DNA of 43,804 bases from NCBI RefSeq assembly GCF_002910915.1, contig NZ_NEUF01000093.1, forward strand, positions 1 to 43,804, in the 5' to 3' direction. This stretch comes from Streptomyces sp. SM10. GTDB taxonomy: Bacteria > Actinomycetota > Actinomycetes > Streptomycetales > Streptomycetaceae. The position numbers were made by a program, and so were the translations under genes. The notes under the pieces were generated by a model. The model was not told the origin of the DNA, did no database searches, and saw nothing but the letters and a program-made list of their open reading frames with translations. Below are positions 23,456 through 31,324 of the stretch, piece by piece; position 1 is the first letter of the stretch, and every line of letters begins with the position of its first letter.

Positions 23456-23905
23456 TTACTCGGCGAAGACCGCCTCCTCGTACACCCACGCCCCCTCGTG
23501 CCGGACGAACCGGCTCTTCTCGTGGAGCGATCCGGGGCCGCCGCCGTCGGTGTACCGCGCCCGGAAGGTGACCGTGCCGGTGGTGTGGAAGGCGCTTCCC
23601 TCGGTGGTCTCCAGGATGTCGAGCCCGGTCCAGCGCGTCGCCGGGTCGAAGTCGACGGCCGGAGGGCGGGTCTCCGGATGCCAGGTGCGCAGCAGGTACC
23701 CGGCGTCCCGGACGACGAAGGCGGCGTACCGCGAACGCATCAGCACCTCGCACGTCGGGGCGGCTGCCCTGCCCGCGTGCAGCCGGCCGCAGCACTCGCC
23801 GTAGACGGCCGGCAGGCCGCAGGGGCACGGTGCTTCCGGGGTGATCCGCGGGGTGCGCGCCTGCGGGGCGGCCGGCCGGCGGGGGCGTGAGGTGCGTCGT
23901 GACAT
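23456..23905 (-). CDS. YchJ-like (UPF0225) protein with SEC-C zinc motif
   Basis: A 149-residue protein. A basic N-terminus is followed by the cysteine cluster CPCG ... YGECCGRLH, matching the SEC-C-like zinc motif of YchJ proteins, and then an NTF2-like domain (MRSRYAAFVVRDAGYLLRTW, the WTGLDILE strand, FHTTGTVTFRARYTDGG, SLHEKSRFVRHEGAWVY). Length and order fit the UPF0225/YchJ family. Biochemical role is unknown. It is a single gene on the minus strand, convergent with the remnants before it. Confidence 0.85.
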   Translation of the reverse strand: MSRRTSRPRRPAAPQARTPRITPEAPCPCGLPAVYGECCGRLHAGRAAAPTCEVLMRSRYAAFVVRDAGYLLRTWHPETRPPAVDFDPATRWTGLDILETTEGSAFHTTGTVTFRARYTDGGGPGSLHEKSRFVRHEGAWVYEEAVFAE

Positions 23906-24051
23906 GCGTCCATTGTGACCCGCGGCCCGGTGGGCCGGGCCCGGCGGTCCCGACGCGGCGGCGGGCCCTGCCGCGCGGCGGGCAGCCGGCCCGAACAGGG
24001 CCCTCGCGGAACGGGGTTGACACCCGGGCAGCCCCGGTCCAGAGTCCGGCG

Positions 24052-24246
24052 ATGGAGATCACCTCGTTGACCGCCGCCGAACGCCGCGTGTGGGACGCCT
24101 TCCCGCACGGCGCACACGTCGGGCAGGAGAAGGCGTTCAATCCGCTGGGCTGGTACCAGTGGCTCTCGTACCTGCTGATCGTGACCGGGTGGCTGCTCGC
24201 GACGACGATCGCGGCGGGCATCACCCGATCCGTCAGCCGGCAGTGA
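24052..24246 (+). pseudogene. Remnant of a membrane-associated oxidoreductase / pentapeptide protein
   Basis: A 64-codon frame. Its first part (MEITSLTAAERRVWDAFPHG) resembles the N-terminus of streptomycete membrane-associated pentapeptide-type oxidoreductases, which are several hundred residues long. It is followed directly by what looks like their C-terminus: AFNPLGWYQWLSYLLIVTGW, a membrane helix, then ATTIAAGITRSVSRQ. The middle is missing. A functional one-helix miniprotein cannot be ruled out because the frame is intact. The assignment of the parent family is from memory and moderate. Confidence 0.5.
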
Positions 24247-24256
24247 CGGCGATCGG

Positions 24257-25066
24257 TCAGCGCTTGCGCGCCACGCCCGCGTACCCGGGGATCGGCTCGT
24301 GGCCGGGGACGTCGATCGCCTCGCCGAGCTCGGGACGCCAGTCGGCGGAGAGCGAGACGCCGGGTGCGACGATCTCGAGGCCGTGGAAGAAGGCGGTGAG
24401 CTCCGCGCGCGAGCGGGGGCGCAGGGTCATCCCCCGCGCCTTGTACATGGCACGGGCCTTCGCCGCGCCCTCCGGGTCGAAGTCCCCCGTGGTGTGCGAG
24501 AGGACCAGATAGCTGCCGGAGGGCAGCCGCTCCACCAGCCGGTCGACGAGCTCCCCGGCGCCGTCCTCGTCGTCCACGAAGTGCAGCAGCGCGAGGAGCG
24601 AGAGCGCGATCGGCCTGTCGAAGTCGAGGACCTTGCCGGCCGCTTCCAGGATCGCGTCCGGCCGGCGGGCGTCGGCCTGGATGTACTCGGTGGCACCCTC
24701 GGGTGAGGACCGCAGCAGGGCCGCCGCGTGGGCGAGCACGATCGGGTCGTTGTCGCAGTAGACGACGCGGGCGTCCGGGGCGGTCCGCTGGGCGACCTGG
24801 TGGAGGTTGGGTTCGGTGGGGATGCCCGAACCGATGTCGAGGAACTGGCGCACGCCGTTCTCGGCGAGCCAGCGGGTGGCCCGGTGCATGAAGGCGCGGT
24901 TGACCCGGGCCATGTCGCGGCCCCGGGCGTCCAGGGCGAGCAGTTGCCGGGCCATCTGTTCGTCGACCGGGTAGTTGTCCTTGCCGCCCAGGAACCAGTC
25001 GTACATCCGTGCCGGATGCGGCTTGCTCGTGTCGATCTCGACGGCCTGGGATTCCTGCCCGGTCAT
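24257..25066 (-). CDS. S-adenosyl-L-methionine-dependent methyltransferase (DUF574 / Methyltransf_19)
   Basis: A 269-residue protein. The family start motif HPARMYDWFLGGKDNYPVDEQ is followed by AFMHRATRWLAENGVRQFLD and GSGIPTEPNLHQVAQ (SAM-binding motif I), VVYCDNDPIVLAHAAAL (acidic ribose contact), and FDRPIALSLLALLHFVDDED. ATG 25066 is chosen over upstream starts because the conserved region begins about 20 residues later and CGGAG lies just before it. Streptomyces genomes carry many copies of this family, often beside XRE-DUF397 regulator pairs, as here. Substrate unknown. Confidence 0.88.
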   Translation of the reverse strand: MTGQESQAVEIDTSKPHPARMYDWFLGGKDNYPVDEQMARQLLALDARGRDMARVNRAFMHRATRWLAENGVRQFLDIGSGIPTEPNLHQVAQRTAPDARVVYCDNDPIVLAHAAALLRSSPEGATEYIQADARRPDAILEAAGKVLDFDRPIALSLLALLHFVDDEDGAGELVDRLVERLPSGSYLVLSHTTGDFDPEGAAKARAMYKARGMTLRPRSRAELTAFFHGLEIVAPGVSLSADWRPELGEAIDVPGHEPIPGYAGVARKR

Positions 25067-25130
25067 GACGCACTCCGTTGGTCGGGGACTTCGGCGAACA
25101 GTGAGCGGTGCGAGCCAATGTGACGGTGTG

Positions 25131-25367
25131 TCAGGTAAGGAGGAAATCGGCCTGGCCGGCCTTGGCACCCTGGATGAAGGCGGCGATCTCGCCGTTGGAG
25201 TAGATGAGTGCGGGCCCGTCGGGGTCCGCGGACTGACGGACCGCCACCCTGCCGTCGGCCAGCTTCATGGCCTCGATGCAGTTTCCCCCGTTACCACCGC
25301 TCCACGGCTTGTACCAGCCTTCGGTGCCGAGGTCGGCGGCCGGCATGCCGTTGTATATGTGGTTCAT
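25131..25367 (-). CDS. DUF397 protein
   Basis: A 78-residue acidic protein with the DUF397 core WYKPWSGGNGGNCIEAMKL, ADGRVAVRQSADPDGPALIY and FIQGAKAGQADFL. Its ATG (25367) overlaps the stop of the upstream XRE regulator by one base (TGATG), so the two are translationally coupled. DUF397 proteins pair with XRE-DUF5753 regulators of the WhiJ type and can act as their antagonists. A GTG at 25370 would add one residue. Confidence 0.88.
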   Translation of the reverse strand: MNHIYNGMPAADLGTEGWYKPWSGGNGGNCIEAMKLADGRVAVRQSADPDGPALIYSNGEIAAFIQGAKAGQADFLLT

Positions 25368-26227
25368 CACAGCTCCTTGCGGAAGTCCCTGAGGATTTCC
25401 TTCGTGCGTTGTGCAGTTGCGGCCTGAGCCGCCATTCGGTCCATCACCTCGAGATAGGAAGCCACCTCGGGGCGCGCGTCGAAGTAGACGGCGCCGGTCA
25501 GGTACTCGCTGTAGACCATGTCGGGGAGTTCGGGGACGGCGAAGCGGAAGAGGACGAACGGACCGTACGTTCCCGGGTGGTGGCCGGTCGCGAACTCCGC
25601 GATCTGCAGCGTCACGTTCGGCAGTTCGGTCGCCGCGAGCAGCCGGTCGACCTGGGCCCGCATGGCGTCCGGGCTGCCGACGGGGCGCCGCAGGACGGTC
25701 TCGTCCATCACCACCCACAGCTTCGGCGCTTCCGCCTTGGTGAGCAGGGACTGCCGTTCCATCCGCAGGGCCACATGGCGCTCGATGTCCGAGGGCCGGG
25801 TCTGTCCGACCGCGCCGGTGCGCAGGACGGAGCGCGCGTAGTCCTCGGTCTGCAGCAGGCCCGGGACGAAGTGCGGTTCGTACATGCGCAGGAGGCTCGC
25901 GGCACCCTCCAGGCTGACGTACATGCTGAACCAGTCGGGCAGTACGTCATGGAAGCGCTGCCACCAGCCGGGCTTGTTGGCCTCCTCGGCGAGTTCGACG
26001 AAGGCCTCGGTCTCGCTGTCGGCGATGCCGTAGGCCTTGAGGAGGAGCTGGACGTACGGGATCTTCAGCCCGACCTCGGCGGTCTCCATCCTGCGTATGG
26101 TCCCCGGAGCTACACGGAGCACCTTCGCCGCCTGGTCACGGCTCAGGCCGACGCGCTCCCGCAGATCCTGCAGGCGCTTGCCGAGAACGACCTGACCCAC
26201 GGTCGGGGCGGACCGCGGTTCGCTCAC
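25367..26227 (-). CDS. XRE-family regulator with DUF5753 domain (WhiJ-like)
   Basis: A 286-residue DNA-binding protein. The N-terminal helix-turn-helix is LRERVGLSRDQAAKVLRVAP with GTIRRMETAE following. The C-terminal DUF5753 domain contains YEPHFVPGLLQTEDYARSVL, ERQSLLTKAEAPKLWVVMDE and TELPNVTLQIAEFATGHHPG. GTG 26227 is chosen because GGGAGG lies 6 bases upstream; the longer frame to 26293 covers the promoter palindrome. Divergent from an RsbW-like gene, with a shared promoter region. Members of this family act in developmental control in Streptomyces. Confidence 0.9.
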   Translation of the reverse strand: MSEPRSAPTVGQVVLGKRLQDLRERVGLSRDQAAKVLRVAPGTIRRMETAEVGLKIPYVQLLLKAYGIADSETEAFVELAEEANKPGWWQRFHDVLPDWFSMYVSLEGAASLLRMYEPHFVPGLLQTEDYARSVLRTGAVGQTRPSDIERHVALRMERQSLLTKAEAPKLWVVMDETVLRRPVGSPDAMRAQVDRLLAATELPNVTLQIAEFATGHHPGTYGPFVLFRFAVPELPDMVYSEYLTGAVYFDARPEVASYLEVMDRMAAQAATAQRTKEILRDFRKEL

Positions 26228-26290
26228 TTCAGACCTCCCGATGCGCTGTGTGCGAGCAGTGTGCCATGCGCACGGCTCCAGGGACACAGT

Positions 26291-26311
26291 CACTCTGAAT
26301 TTTTCAGAGTG
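26291..26311. promoter_or_regulatory. Perfect palindrome in the XRE / RsbW-like divergent promoter
   Basis: CACTCTGA and TCAGAGTG arms (8 bp each) flank ATTTT. It lies in the only AT-rich patch of the 205-base gap between the divergent genes, a natural autoregulatory operator for the adjacent XRE regulator. On the minus strand TTGGCA lies just upstream and could be a -35 box. Confidence 0.65.
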
Positions 26312-26432
26312 CCTCTTGCCAAGTGTTCATGTCAGGGGGAGAGTTGGAGGCCGAACCAAGTTCGCGTGATCGTGCCCGGCCCGCCCAGGGCGGTGCGAAG
26401 CGTGACACAGCCCCCACTGTGAGGAATCGGTC

Positions 26433-26891
26433 GTGGCACCTGGCAGTGCGCTCATCCCCCGGCTCATGGACCTCAGCCCCGGGACGGAGGCGCTCCGTTA
26501 CTGCTTCGCGCTGCCGGCGCACCCCGAGTCGGTCGCCGGTGCCCGGCGCCTCACGCGCGCCCGACTGGCGGACTGGGGGGTCGCCGGGGACGCCCACGAA
26601 TCGGCGGTGCTGATCGTCTCCGAGCTGGTCACCAACGCGGTGGTGCACACGGCGAGCACACGGGTCGTCAGTGAGCTGGCCTGCGACGGCGGACGGCTGC
26701 GCATCTCCGTGCAGGACCAGGGCCATCAGCCCGGCGGCCCCCGGCTGTCCCACGACGCCCAGGGGGAGCACGGCCGTGGGCTGCTGCTCGTCGACGCCAT
26801 GAGCGCCGCCTGGGGCTCCCACGACGCGGGGAACCACTCGGGACGCATCGTGTGGGCGGAACTGCCGTACGGTCCGGAGCGGACATGCTGA
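26433..26891 (+). CDS. RsbW-like ATP-binding (HATPase) protein
   Basis: A 152-residue GHKL-type ATPase domain protein. The N-box is SELVTNAVVHT, the G1 box is VQDQGHQPGGP and the G2 box is EHGRGLLLVD, the layout of anti-sigma/serine kinase proteins of the RsbW/SpoIIAB group. It starts with GTG at 26433 behind GAGGA. Divergent from the WhiJ-like regulator and overlapping the next gene, it fits the common Streptomyces XRE-DUF397-HATPase set. Its partner (sigma or anti-anti-sigma factor) is not in the window. Confidence 0.87.
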   Translation: MAPGSALIPRLMDLSPGTEALRYCFALPAHPESVAGARRLTRARLADWGVAGDAHESAVLIVSELVTNAVVHTASTRVVSELACDGGRLRISVQDQGHQPGGPRLSHDAQGEHGRGLLLVDAMSAAWGSHDAGNHSGRIVWAELPYGPERTC

Positions 26892-27325
26892 AGAACGCCT
26901 GGTCCCAGCTGCTCGGCGCTCGCCGCGCCCGCCCCGGCGAGGAGGACGACGGCCGGCGCCGGGTCCGGCTCCCGCTGCCGCCCGCGCTGTCGGCCAGCCT
27001 CGGCTGCGACGCGGTGGGCGTGCCCGCACGGTACGGCTTCCGCCTGATGTCGCATCTGCCGCGCGCCGGCTGCGTGTTCGCCGACGCGGACCAGTGGTGG
27101 TGGATCGTCCCGTCGGGCTCCGACCAGGATCTGGACTGGCCGGAGCAGGCGTCGTACGCCGCCGGGGCCTACGTCCCCGCGGGCCGCCCCCGGCTGATCC
27201 ACGCGCCGGACAGCCGTACGCCGTACACGCCCCCCATTCCGCTCTTCCTCATGGTCTGTCAGGTCACCGGCGTCGCGCCGTCCTGGGACCCGGCGGGCCG
27301 GCCGCGGGCGGTACACGCCCCCTGA
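26885..27325 (+). CDS. Hypothetical protein following the RsbW-like gene
   Basis: A 146-residue protein, probably cytoplasmic, starting at ATG 26885 inside the end of the HATPase gene (7-base overlap), so almost certainly co-translated. It has a Trp-rich core (ADQWWWIVPSGSD), a Pro/Tyr-rich segment (IHAPDSRTPYTPPIPLFLMV) and a conserved-looking GVPARYGFRLMSHLPRAG. No catalytic motif or membrane helix was recognised. Similar proteins following RsbW-like genes in Streptomyces suggest a functional pair; role unknown. Confidence 0.72.
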   Translation: MLKNAWSQLLGARRARPGEEDDGRRRVRLPLPPALSASLGCDAVGVPARYGFRLMSHLPRAGCVFADADQWWWIVPSGSDQDLDWPEQASYAAGAYVPAGRPRLIHAPDSRTPYTPPIPLFLMVCQVTGVAPSWDPAGRPRAVHAP

Positions 27326-27340
27326 CGGGGCGCAGTCCGC

Positions 27341-28687
27341 TCACGGCCGGTCGAGATAGGCGAGCCCGGGGTGGACGGCGGTGTATCCCTCGACCAGGCG
27401 GCGGGCCACCGACACGGAGTCGACCAGCGGGTGCAGGGCGAACGCCCGCACCGCGGCCGCCCGTGAGCCGCTCTCCGCAGCTTCCAGCACCGCGCGCTCC
27501 ACGGCCTTGACCGCGGTGACCAGCCCGACCGCGTGGTACGGGAGCGGGTCGACGGCGACGGGGTGCGCGCCGTTGGCGTCGACCAGGCACGGCACCTCGA
27601 TGACGGCGTCGTCGTCGAGCACGGAGAGGGTGCCCCGGTTGCGGACGTCGAGGATCAGCGAGGTGCGTTCGTCGCGGGCGACGGCTCGCATCAGGGCGAG
27701 GGCCACCTGCTCGTAGCCCCCGGACTCCAGGTCGCTCTCCTCGCGCTCACCGGCTCCGGCCACGTCCCGGTTCTCCGCCATGTACGTCGCCTCCCGTTCG
27801 GCGCGCGTACGGTCCCAGGTGGCCAGGGGTGGGGCGGCCGGGTCCCTCATCCGGGCGTAGAAGCCCTCCTGCTGGTCGCGGAGGAAGGCGCCCCTGGTCT
27901 GCTCGGCCTCCTGGTAGGCGCGGACCGCTTCCCGGTTGAAGTAGTAGTAGTGCAGGTACTCGTTGGGGACCGAACCCAGCGAGCGCAGCCAGTCGGGGCC
28001 GAAGAGCCGGCCCTCCTCGAAGGAGCCGAGAAGCCCCGGGTCGGCGAGCAGGCGCGGGAGTTCGTCGCGGCCACCGACCCACAGGCCGCGGACCCAGCCG
28101 AGATGGTTGAGCCCGACGTAGTCGATCCACGCCCGCTCCGGGTCCGCGCCGAGAACCCGCGCGATGCGGCGGCCAAGTCCCACCGGGGAGTCGCAGATGC
28201 CGATGACCCGGTCGCCGAGGTGCCGGGCCATGGCCTCGGTGACCAGGCCCGCCGGGTTGGTGAAGTTGATGACCCACGCACCGGGGGCGAGGCGGGCGAT
28301 GCGCCGGGCGAGATCCGTGGCGACGGGGACGGTGCGCAGCCCGTAGGCGATCCCGCCGGCTCCGACCGTCTCCTGTCCCAGGACGCCTTCGTCGAGCGCG
28401 ACGCGCTCGTCCGCCGCGCGGCCTTCCAGGCCGCCGACCCGGATCGCCGAGAAGACGAAGTCCGCACCTCGCAGGGCCTCGTCGAGATCACCGGTGGCGA
28501 CGACGACGGGGGCGTCGTCCACGCCCGCCGCCTGCTCCGCCAGAACCCGGGCGACGGCGGTGAGGCGGTCCGTGTCCGTGTCGTAGAGGGTCACCCGGGA
28601 GACGCGGCCTTCGGCGTGGTCGCCGAGCAGCGCCCCGTACACGAGAGGGACCCGGAATCCGCCACCGCCAAGAATTGTCAGCTTCAC
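27341..28687 (-). CDS. GH4-family 6-phospho-beta-glucosidase-like glycosidase
   Basis: A 448-residue NAD- and metal-dependent glycosidase of family GH4. The Rossmann glycine motif is at the N-terminus (MKLTILGGGGFRVP), SAIRVGGLEGRAADERVALD contacts NAD, and the metal-binding Cys and His lie in GICDSPVGLG and YVGLNHLGW. NEYLHYYYF is also typical. These enzymes hydrolyse phosphorylated disaccharides by an oxidation-elimination route. GTG start at 28687. No PTS or sugar-transport genes are adjacent, so whether the substrate is phosphorylated is open. Convergent with the preceding gene, with 15 bases between the stops. Confidence 0.88.
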   Translation of the reverse strand: MKLTILGGGGFRVPLVYGALLGDHAEGRVSRVTLYDTDTDRLTAVARVLAEQAAGVDDAPVVVATGDLDEALRGADFVFSAIRVGGLEGRAADERVALDEGVLGQETVGAGGIAYGLRTVPVATDLARRIARLAPGAWVINFTNPAGLVTEAMARHLGDRVIGICDSPVGLGRRIARVLGADPERAWIDYVGLNHLGWVRGLWVGGRDELPRLLADPGLLGSFEEGRLFGPDWLRSLGSVPNEYLHYYYFNREAVRAYQEAEQTRGAFLRDQQEGFYARMRDPAAPPLATWDRTRAEREATYMAENRDVAGAGEREESDLESGGYEQVALALMRAVARDERTSLILDVRNRGTLSVLDDDAVIEVPCLVDANGAHPVAVDPLPYHAVGLVTAVKAVERAVLEAAESGSRAAAVRAFALHPLVDSVSVARRLVEGYTAVHPGLAYLDRP

Positions 28688-28713
28688 GCTGCTCGATGGT
28701 ACGGGGCGGGAGG

Positions 28714-28749
28714 CCCGGTGCCCCGGACCCTGGGGTCCGGGGCACCGGG
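28714..28749 (-). terminator. Strong hairpin terminator of the conservon
   Basis: Two perfectly complementary 17-base arms (28714-28730 with 28733-28749) form an effective 16-bp stem with a tight 4-base loop, beginning 13 bases beyond the P450 stop on the minus strand and before the GH4 start at 28687. Confidence 0.82.
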
Positions 28750-28762
28750 AACGGCGACGGTG

Positions 28763-30280
28763 TCAGTGGCCGCTCCACCAGCGCACGACGGCCTGCCAGA
28801 TCCTCGTCGGCCCGCTGCGCTGTGCCGGGATGACGGCTCCCGCCCCGGGTGCCGCTTCCGCACTGCCCTGTGCGGCCGGCGAGTGGCCCCCGGGGGCTCC
28901 CGCGGGGGTGCGGTGGACGGCGGGCGACGACACCTCCCAGTCGGCGCGCGACCGGGACCGGGCCACCGCGGGCAGCGGTTCGGCGTCGATCTCCTGCTGC
29001 GGGGCGGGGGCGAAGCCCGCCGGCAGCTCCACCAGGTGCCGCGACATGAAGTTCCCGGCTCGGGTCAGCCTGCTCTCGTCGACGCCGAGTTCCAGGTCGG
29101 GCAGGCGCATCAGCAGGGCGTCGACGCCCACGTCGGCGATGGCGCGTCCGATGTCCTGGCCGGGGCACTCGTGGGGGCCGCTGCTGAAGGCCATGTGGGC
29201 ACGGTTGCCCTCCATGTTGACGGTGAGGTCGGGCCGTACGGCGGGATCCGTGTTGGCTGCCGCGATGCCGACGATCAGGGCGTCACCCGCCTTGATCTGC
29301 TGCCCGCCGAGTTCGGTGTCGCCGACCGCCCACCGGCCCAGCACGGAGGTGAACGGCGGTTCGTCCCACAGCGTCTGTTCGACCGCCTCGGGCACCGTCA
29401 TGTGCCCGCCGCTGAGCCTGGCCCGGAACCTGGGGTCGGTGAGGACCATGCGCAGCACGTTGGCGATCAGGTTGGTGGTCGTCTCGTAGGCGACGATGAG
29501 GACCACCCGCAGGTGCTCGCTGACCTCCTTGTCGGTCAGGCCGGCGGGGTGCTCGACCAGCCAGGTGGCGAAGTCCTCCGCGGGGGCCGCCCGGCGGCGC
29601 CGGACCAGCCGGTCCAGGGCGCCGATCACGTAGACGTTGCTCGCCACGGCGGTCTCCGAACCCCGCGTCATGTCGCGGGCGGCCTGCACCAGGCGGTCGT
29701 TGTACTCCTCGGGCATCCCGATGATCGCGCACATCACCATCATCGGGAGCCGCTCGGCGAACTGGCTGACGAGTTCGGCGCGGCCCGCCCGGCAGAAGTC
29801 GTTGACGAGCCGGTTGCTGTACCGGTTGATGTGGCGGCGTACGCCACGGGTGTCGATGCGCGCCATGCTGTCGGTGACCGCCCCGCGCAGCCGCTCGTGT
29901 TCGGCACCCTCGGCGAACGAGCAGACGGGCTGCCAGGTGAAGAGCGGGGCGAGGGGATGGTCGGGGGCGACGCTTCCGTCCTGCAGGCCGCGCCAGCGGC
30001 GTGAGTCGCGGGAGAACTGCGAGGGGGTGCGGGTCATGTGGAGGTTCTCGCTGTGCCCGAGCACCAGCCAGGCGGGGACGTCCTCGTGGAGCAGGACGGG
30101 CGCCACCGTGCCGTGTTCGGCGCGCAGCTTCTCGTACAGGCCCGTGGGGTCCGCCTCGGCCTCGGGGCCGTACAGCCGGCGCAGCCCGCCGGGGCCGATG
30201 CCCATGCCGTGCGCGGGGCATTGCGGGGGCGGCACCGGGCCGGTGGCCGATCCGGGTTCGTGCTGGAAGGGGGTTGTCAC
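28763..30280 (-). CDS. cvnE: Conservon cytochrome P450 (CYP157-like), cvnE position
   Basis: A 505-residue P450 starting with GTG at 30280 (GGAG 5 bases upstream); the open frame further upstream overlaps the GTPase gene. The heme loop FSSGPHECPG places the axial thiolate at Cys372, and the I-helix has AYETT at 264-268. The K-helix EXXR motif is replaced by EQTLW (301-305), a loss known for the CYP157 family of streptomycete conservons. After residue about 425 there is an 80-residue Pro/Ala/Ser-rich extension ending RIWQAVVRWWSGH. It is the last gene of the conservon, 80 bases after cvnD. Substrate and redox partner are unknown. Confidence 0.9.
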   Translation of the reverse strand: MTTPFQHEPGSATGPVPPPQCPAHGMGIGPGGLRRLYGPEAEADPTGLYEKLRAEHGTVAPVLLHEDVPAWLVLGHSENLHMTRTPSQFSRDSRRWRGLQDGSVAPDHPLAPLFTWQPVCSFAEGAEHERLRGAVTDSMARIDTRGVRRHINRYSNRLVNDFCRAGRAELVSQFAERLPMMVMCAIIGMPEEYNDRLVQAARDMTRGSETAVASNVYVIGALDRLVRRRRAAPAEDFATWLVEHPAGLTDKEVSEHLRVVLIVAYETTTNLIANVLRMVLTDPRFRARLSGGHMTVPEAVEQTLWDEPPFTSVLGRWAVGDTELGGQQIKAGDALIVGIAAANTDPAVRPDLTVNMEGNRAHMAFSSGPHECPGQDIGRAIADVGVDALLMRLPDLELGVDESRLTRAGNFMSRHLVELPAGFAPAPQQEIDAEPLPAVARSRSRADWEVSSPAVHRTPAGAPGGHSPAAQGSAEAAPGAGAVIPAQRSGPTRIWQAVVRWWSGH

Positions 30281-30360
30281 AGTGGCTCCAGGAATAAGAC
30301 GTTCCGAGTCCGGGCGCGTGGGGGACAGGGCCCGTTCAGAGGCAGAGGGGTGTGCGGTCG

Positions 30361-30975
30361 TCAGGCGAGCGGCACGGCAAGGCGGTGCAGGTAGCGCATC
30401 AGGGTCATCAGCACATCGCGGCTGGACGCGCGCAGCCGGGCGTCGCAGTCGATCATCGGCACCTCGTCCGGCAGGTCCAGCGCGCTGCGCAGCGCCTCGA
30501 CGGGGTGGTGCGGTGCGTCCGGGAAGGTGTTGACCGCGACCACGAACGGCACGCCGCGCTCCTCCAGCCTTCCGATGACGTCGAAGCTGACCTGGAGCCG
30601 GCGGGTGTCGATGAGGACGACAGCTCCGAGCGCTCCTTCGAACAGTCCGTTCCACAGGAACCAGAAGCGCTCCTGGCCGGGGGTACCGAACAGATAGAGG
30701 ACCAGTTCCTCGCTGAGGCTGATCCGGCCGAAGTCCATGGCGACGGTGGTGGCGGTCTTGGTCTCCACACCCACGTTGTCGTCCACGCCGACACCGGCCT
30801 GGGTCATGGTCTCTTCGGTCGTCAGGGGGCGGATCTCGCTCACCGAGCCGACCATGGTCGTCTTGCCGACCCCGAACCCGCCCACGACGACGACCTTCAC
30901 CGCGGCCGTGGCCGTGCTGGGAAGGACGTCCTCGCTGCGGGGGCCCGTGATCGTGTCAGAGCTTCTGAAGTCCAT
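30361..30975 (-). CDS. cvnD: Conservon small GTPase (CvnD)
   Basis: A 204-residue GTP-binding protein related to MglA/Ras-like GTPases. The P-loop is GGFGVGKTT, switch II is FGTPGQERF with Gln and Glu in place, and the base-recognition segment is FVVAVNTF, where the usual NKxD is altered to NTF. CvnD proteins are thought to transmit a signal from the CvnA kinase-like protein through CvnB and CvnC. The start overlaps the end of cvnC by 20 bases. Conservon membership is certain from gene order. Confidence 0.93.
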   Translation of the reverse strand: MDFRSSDTITGPRSEDVLPSTATAAVKVVVVGGFGVGKTTMVGSVSEIRPLTTEETMTQAGVGVDDNVGVETKTATTVAMDFGRISLSEELVLYLFGTPGQERFWFLWNGLFEGALGAVVLIDTRRLQVSFDVIGRLEERGVPFVVAVNTFPDAPHHPVEALRSALDLPDEVPMIDCDARLRASSRDVLMTLMRYLHRLAVPLA

Positions 30976-31324
30976 GCATCACCGCTTCGAGAAGGGACCG
31001 GTCGGGGAGCGCGGCGCGGACGATGGGCGCACGCGACTCGATCAGTTCGGTCGCCAGGAGTTCTGTCAGGAGCGAGGTGACCACGCTGAAGGGCAGGCTC
31101 AGATAGGCCGAGATCTCCGCGACGGACAACGGGGCCCTGCAGAGCCGCAGGATCGCGGCCTGCTCGGGCTGGACCGTGGGCGACGGCTCGGCCTGCGACA
31201 CCACCATCGTGACGAGGTCGAGCGCCGCTCGCTCGCCGTCCGGGGCGCCCGTGATCACATACAGCCGTTCCGGATCACTCAACGCCGGTTCGGCCTTGCG
31301 GCGTTCTCGTCGGGGAGGACTCAT
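30956..31324 (-). CDS. cvnC: Conservon DUF742 protein (CvnC)
   Basis: A 122-residue DUF742 protein with an Arg/Lys-rich start, a winged-helix-like core (PEQAAILRLCRAPLSVAEIS, AYLSLPFSVVTSLLTELLAT) and the typical end DRSLLEAVMHGLQKL. The start ATG (31324) overlaps the stop of cvnB as ATGA, and its 3' end overlaps cvnD. It is thought to take part in the CvnA-D complex at the membrane; the exact role is not settled. Confidence 0.92.
   Translation of the reverse strand: MSPPRRERRKAEPALSDPERLYVITGAPDGERAALDLVTMVVSQAEPSPTVQPEQAAILRLCRAPLSVAEISAYLSLPFSVVTSLLTELLATELIESRAPIVRAALPDRSLLEAVMHGLQKL

Noticed and set aside
21530..23890. A 786-codon open frame on the plus strand spanning the decay zone
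   Set aside because: Only a short part (22943-23261) has protein-like homology, to an MFS transporter; the rest is a shadow of the ATP-grasp and YchJ-like genes.
27533..30004. An 823-codon open frame on the plus strand
   Set aside because: Antisense to the GH4 and P450 genes, which have clear motifs and ribosome sites. The frame's translation is low-complexity.
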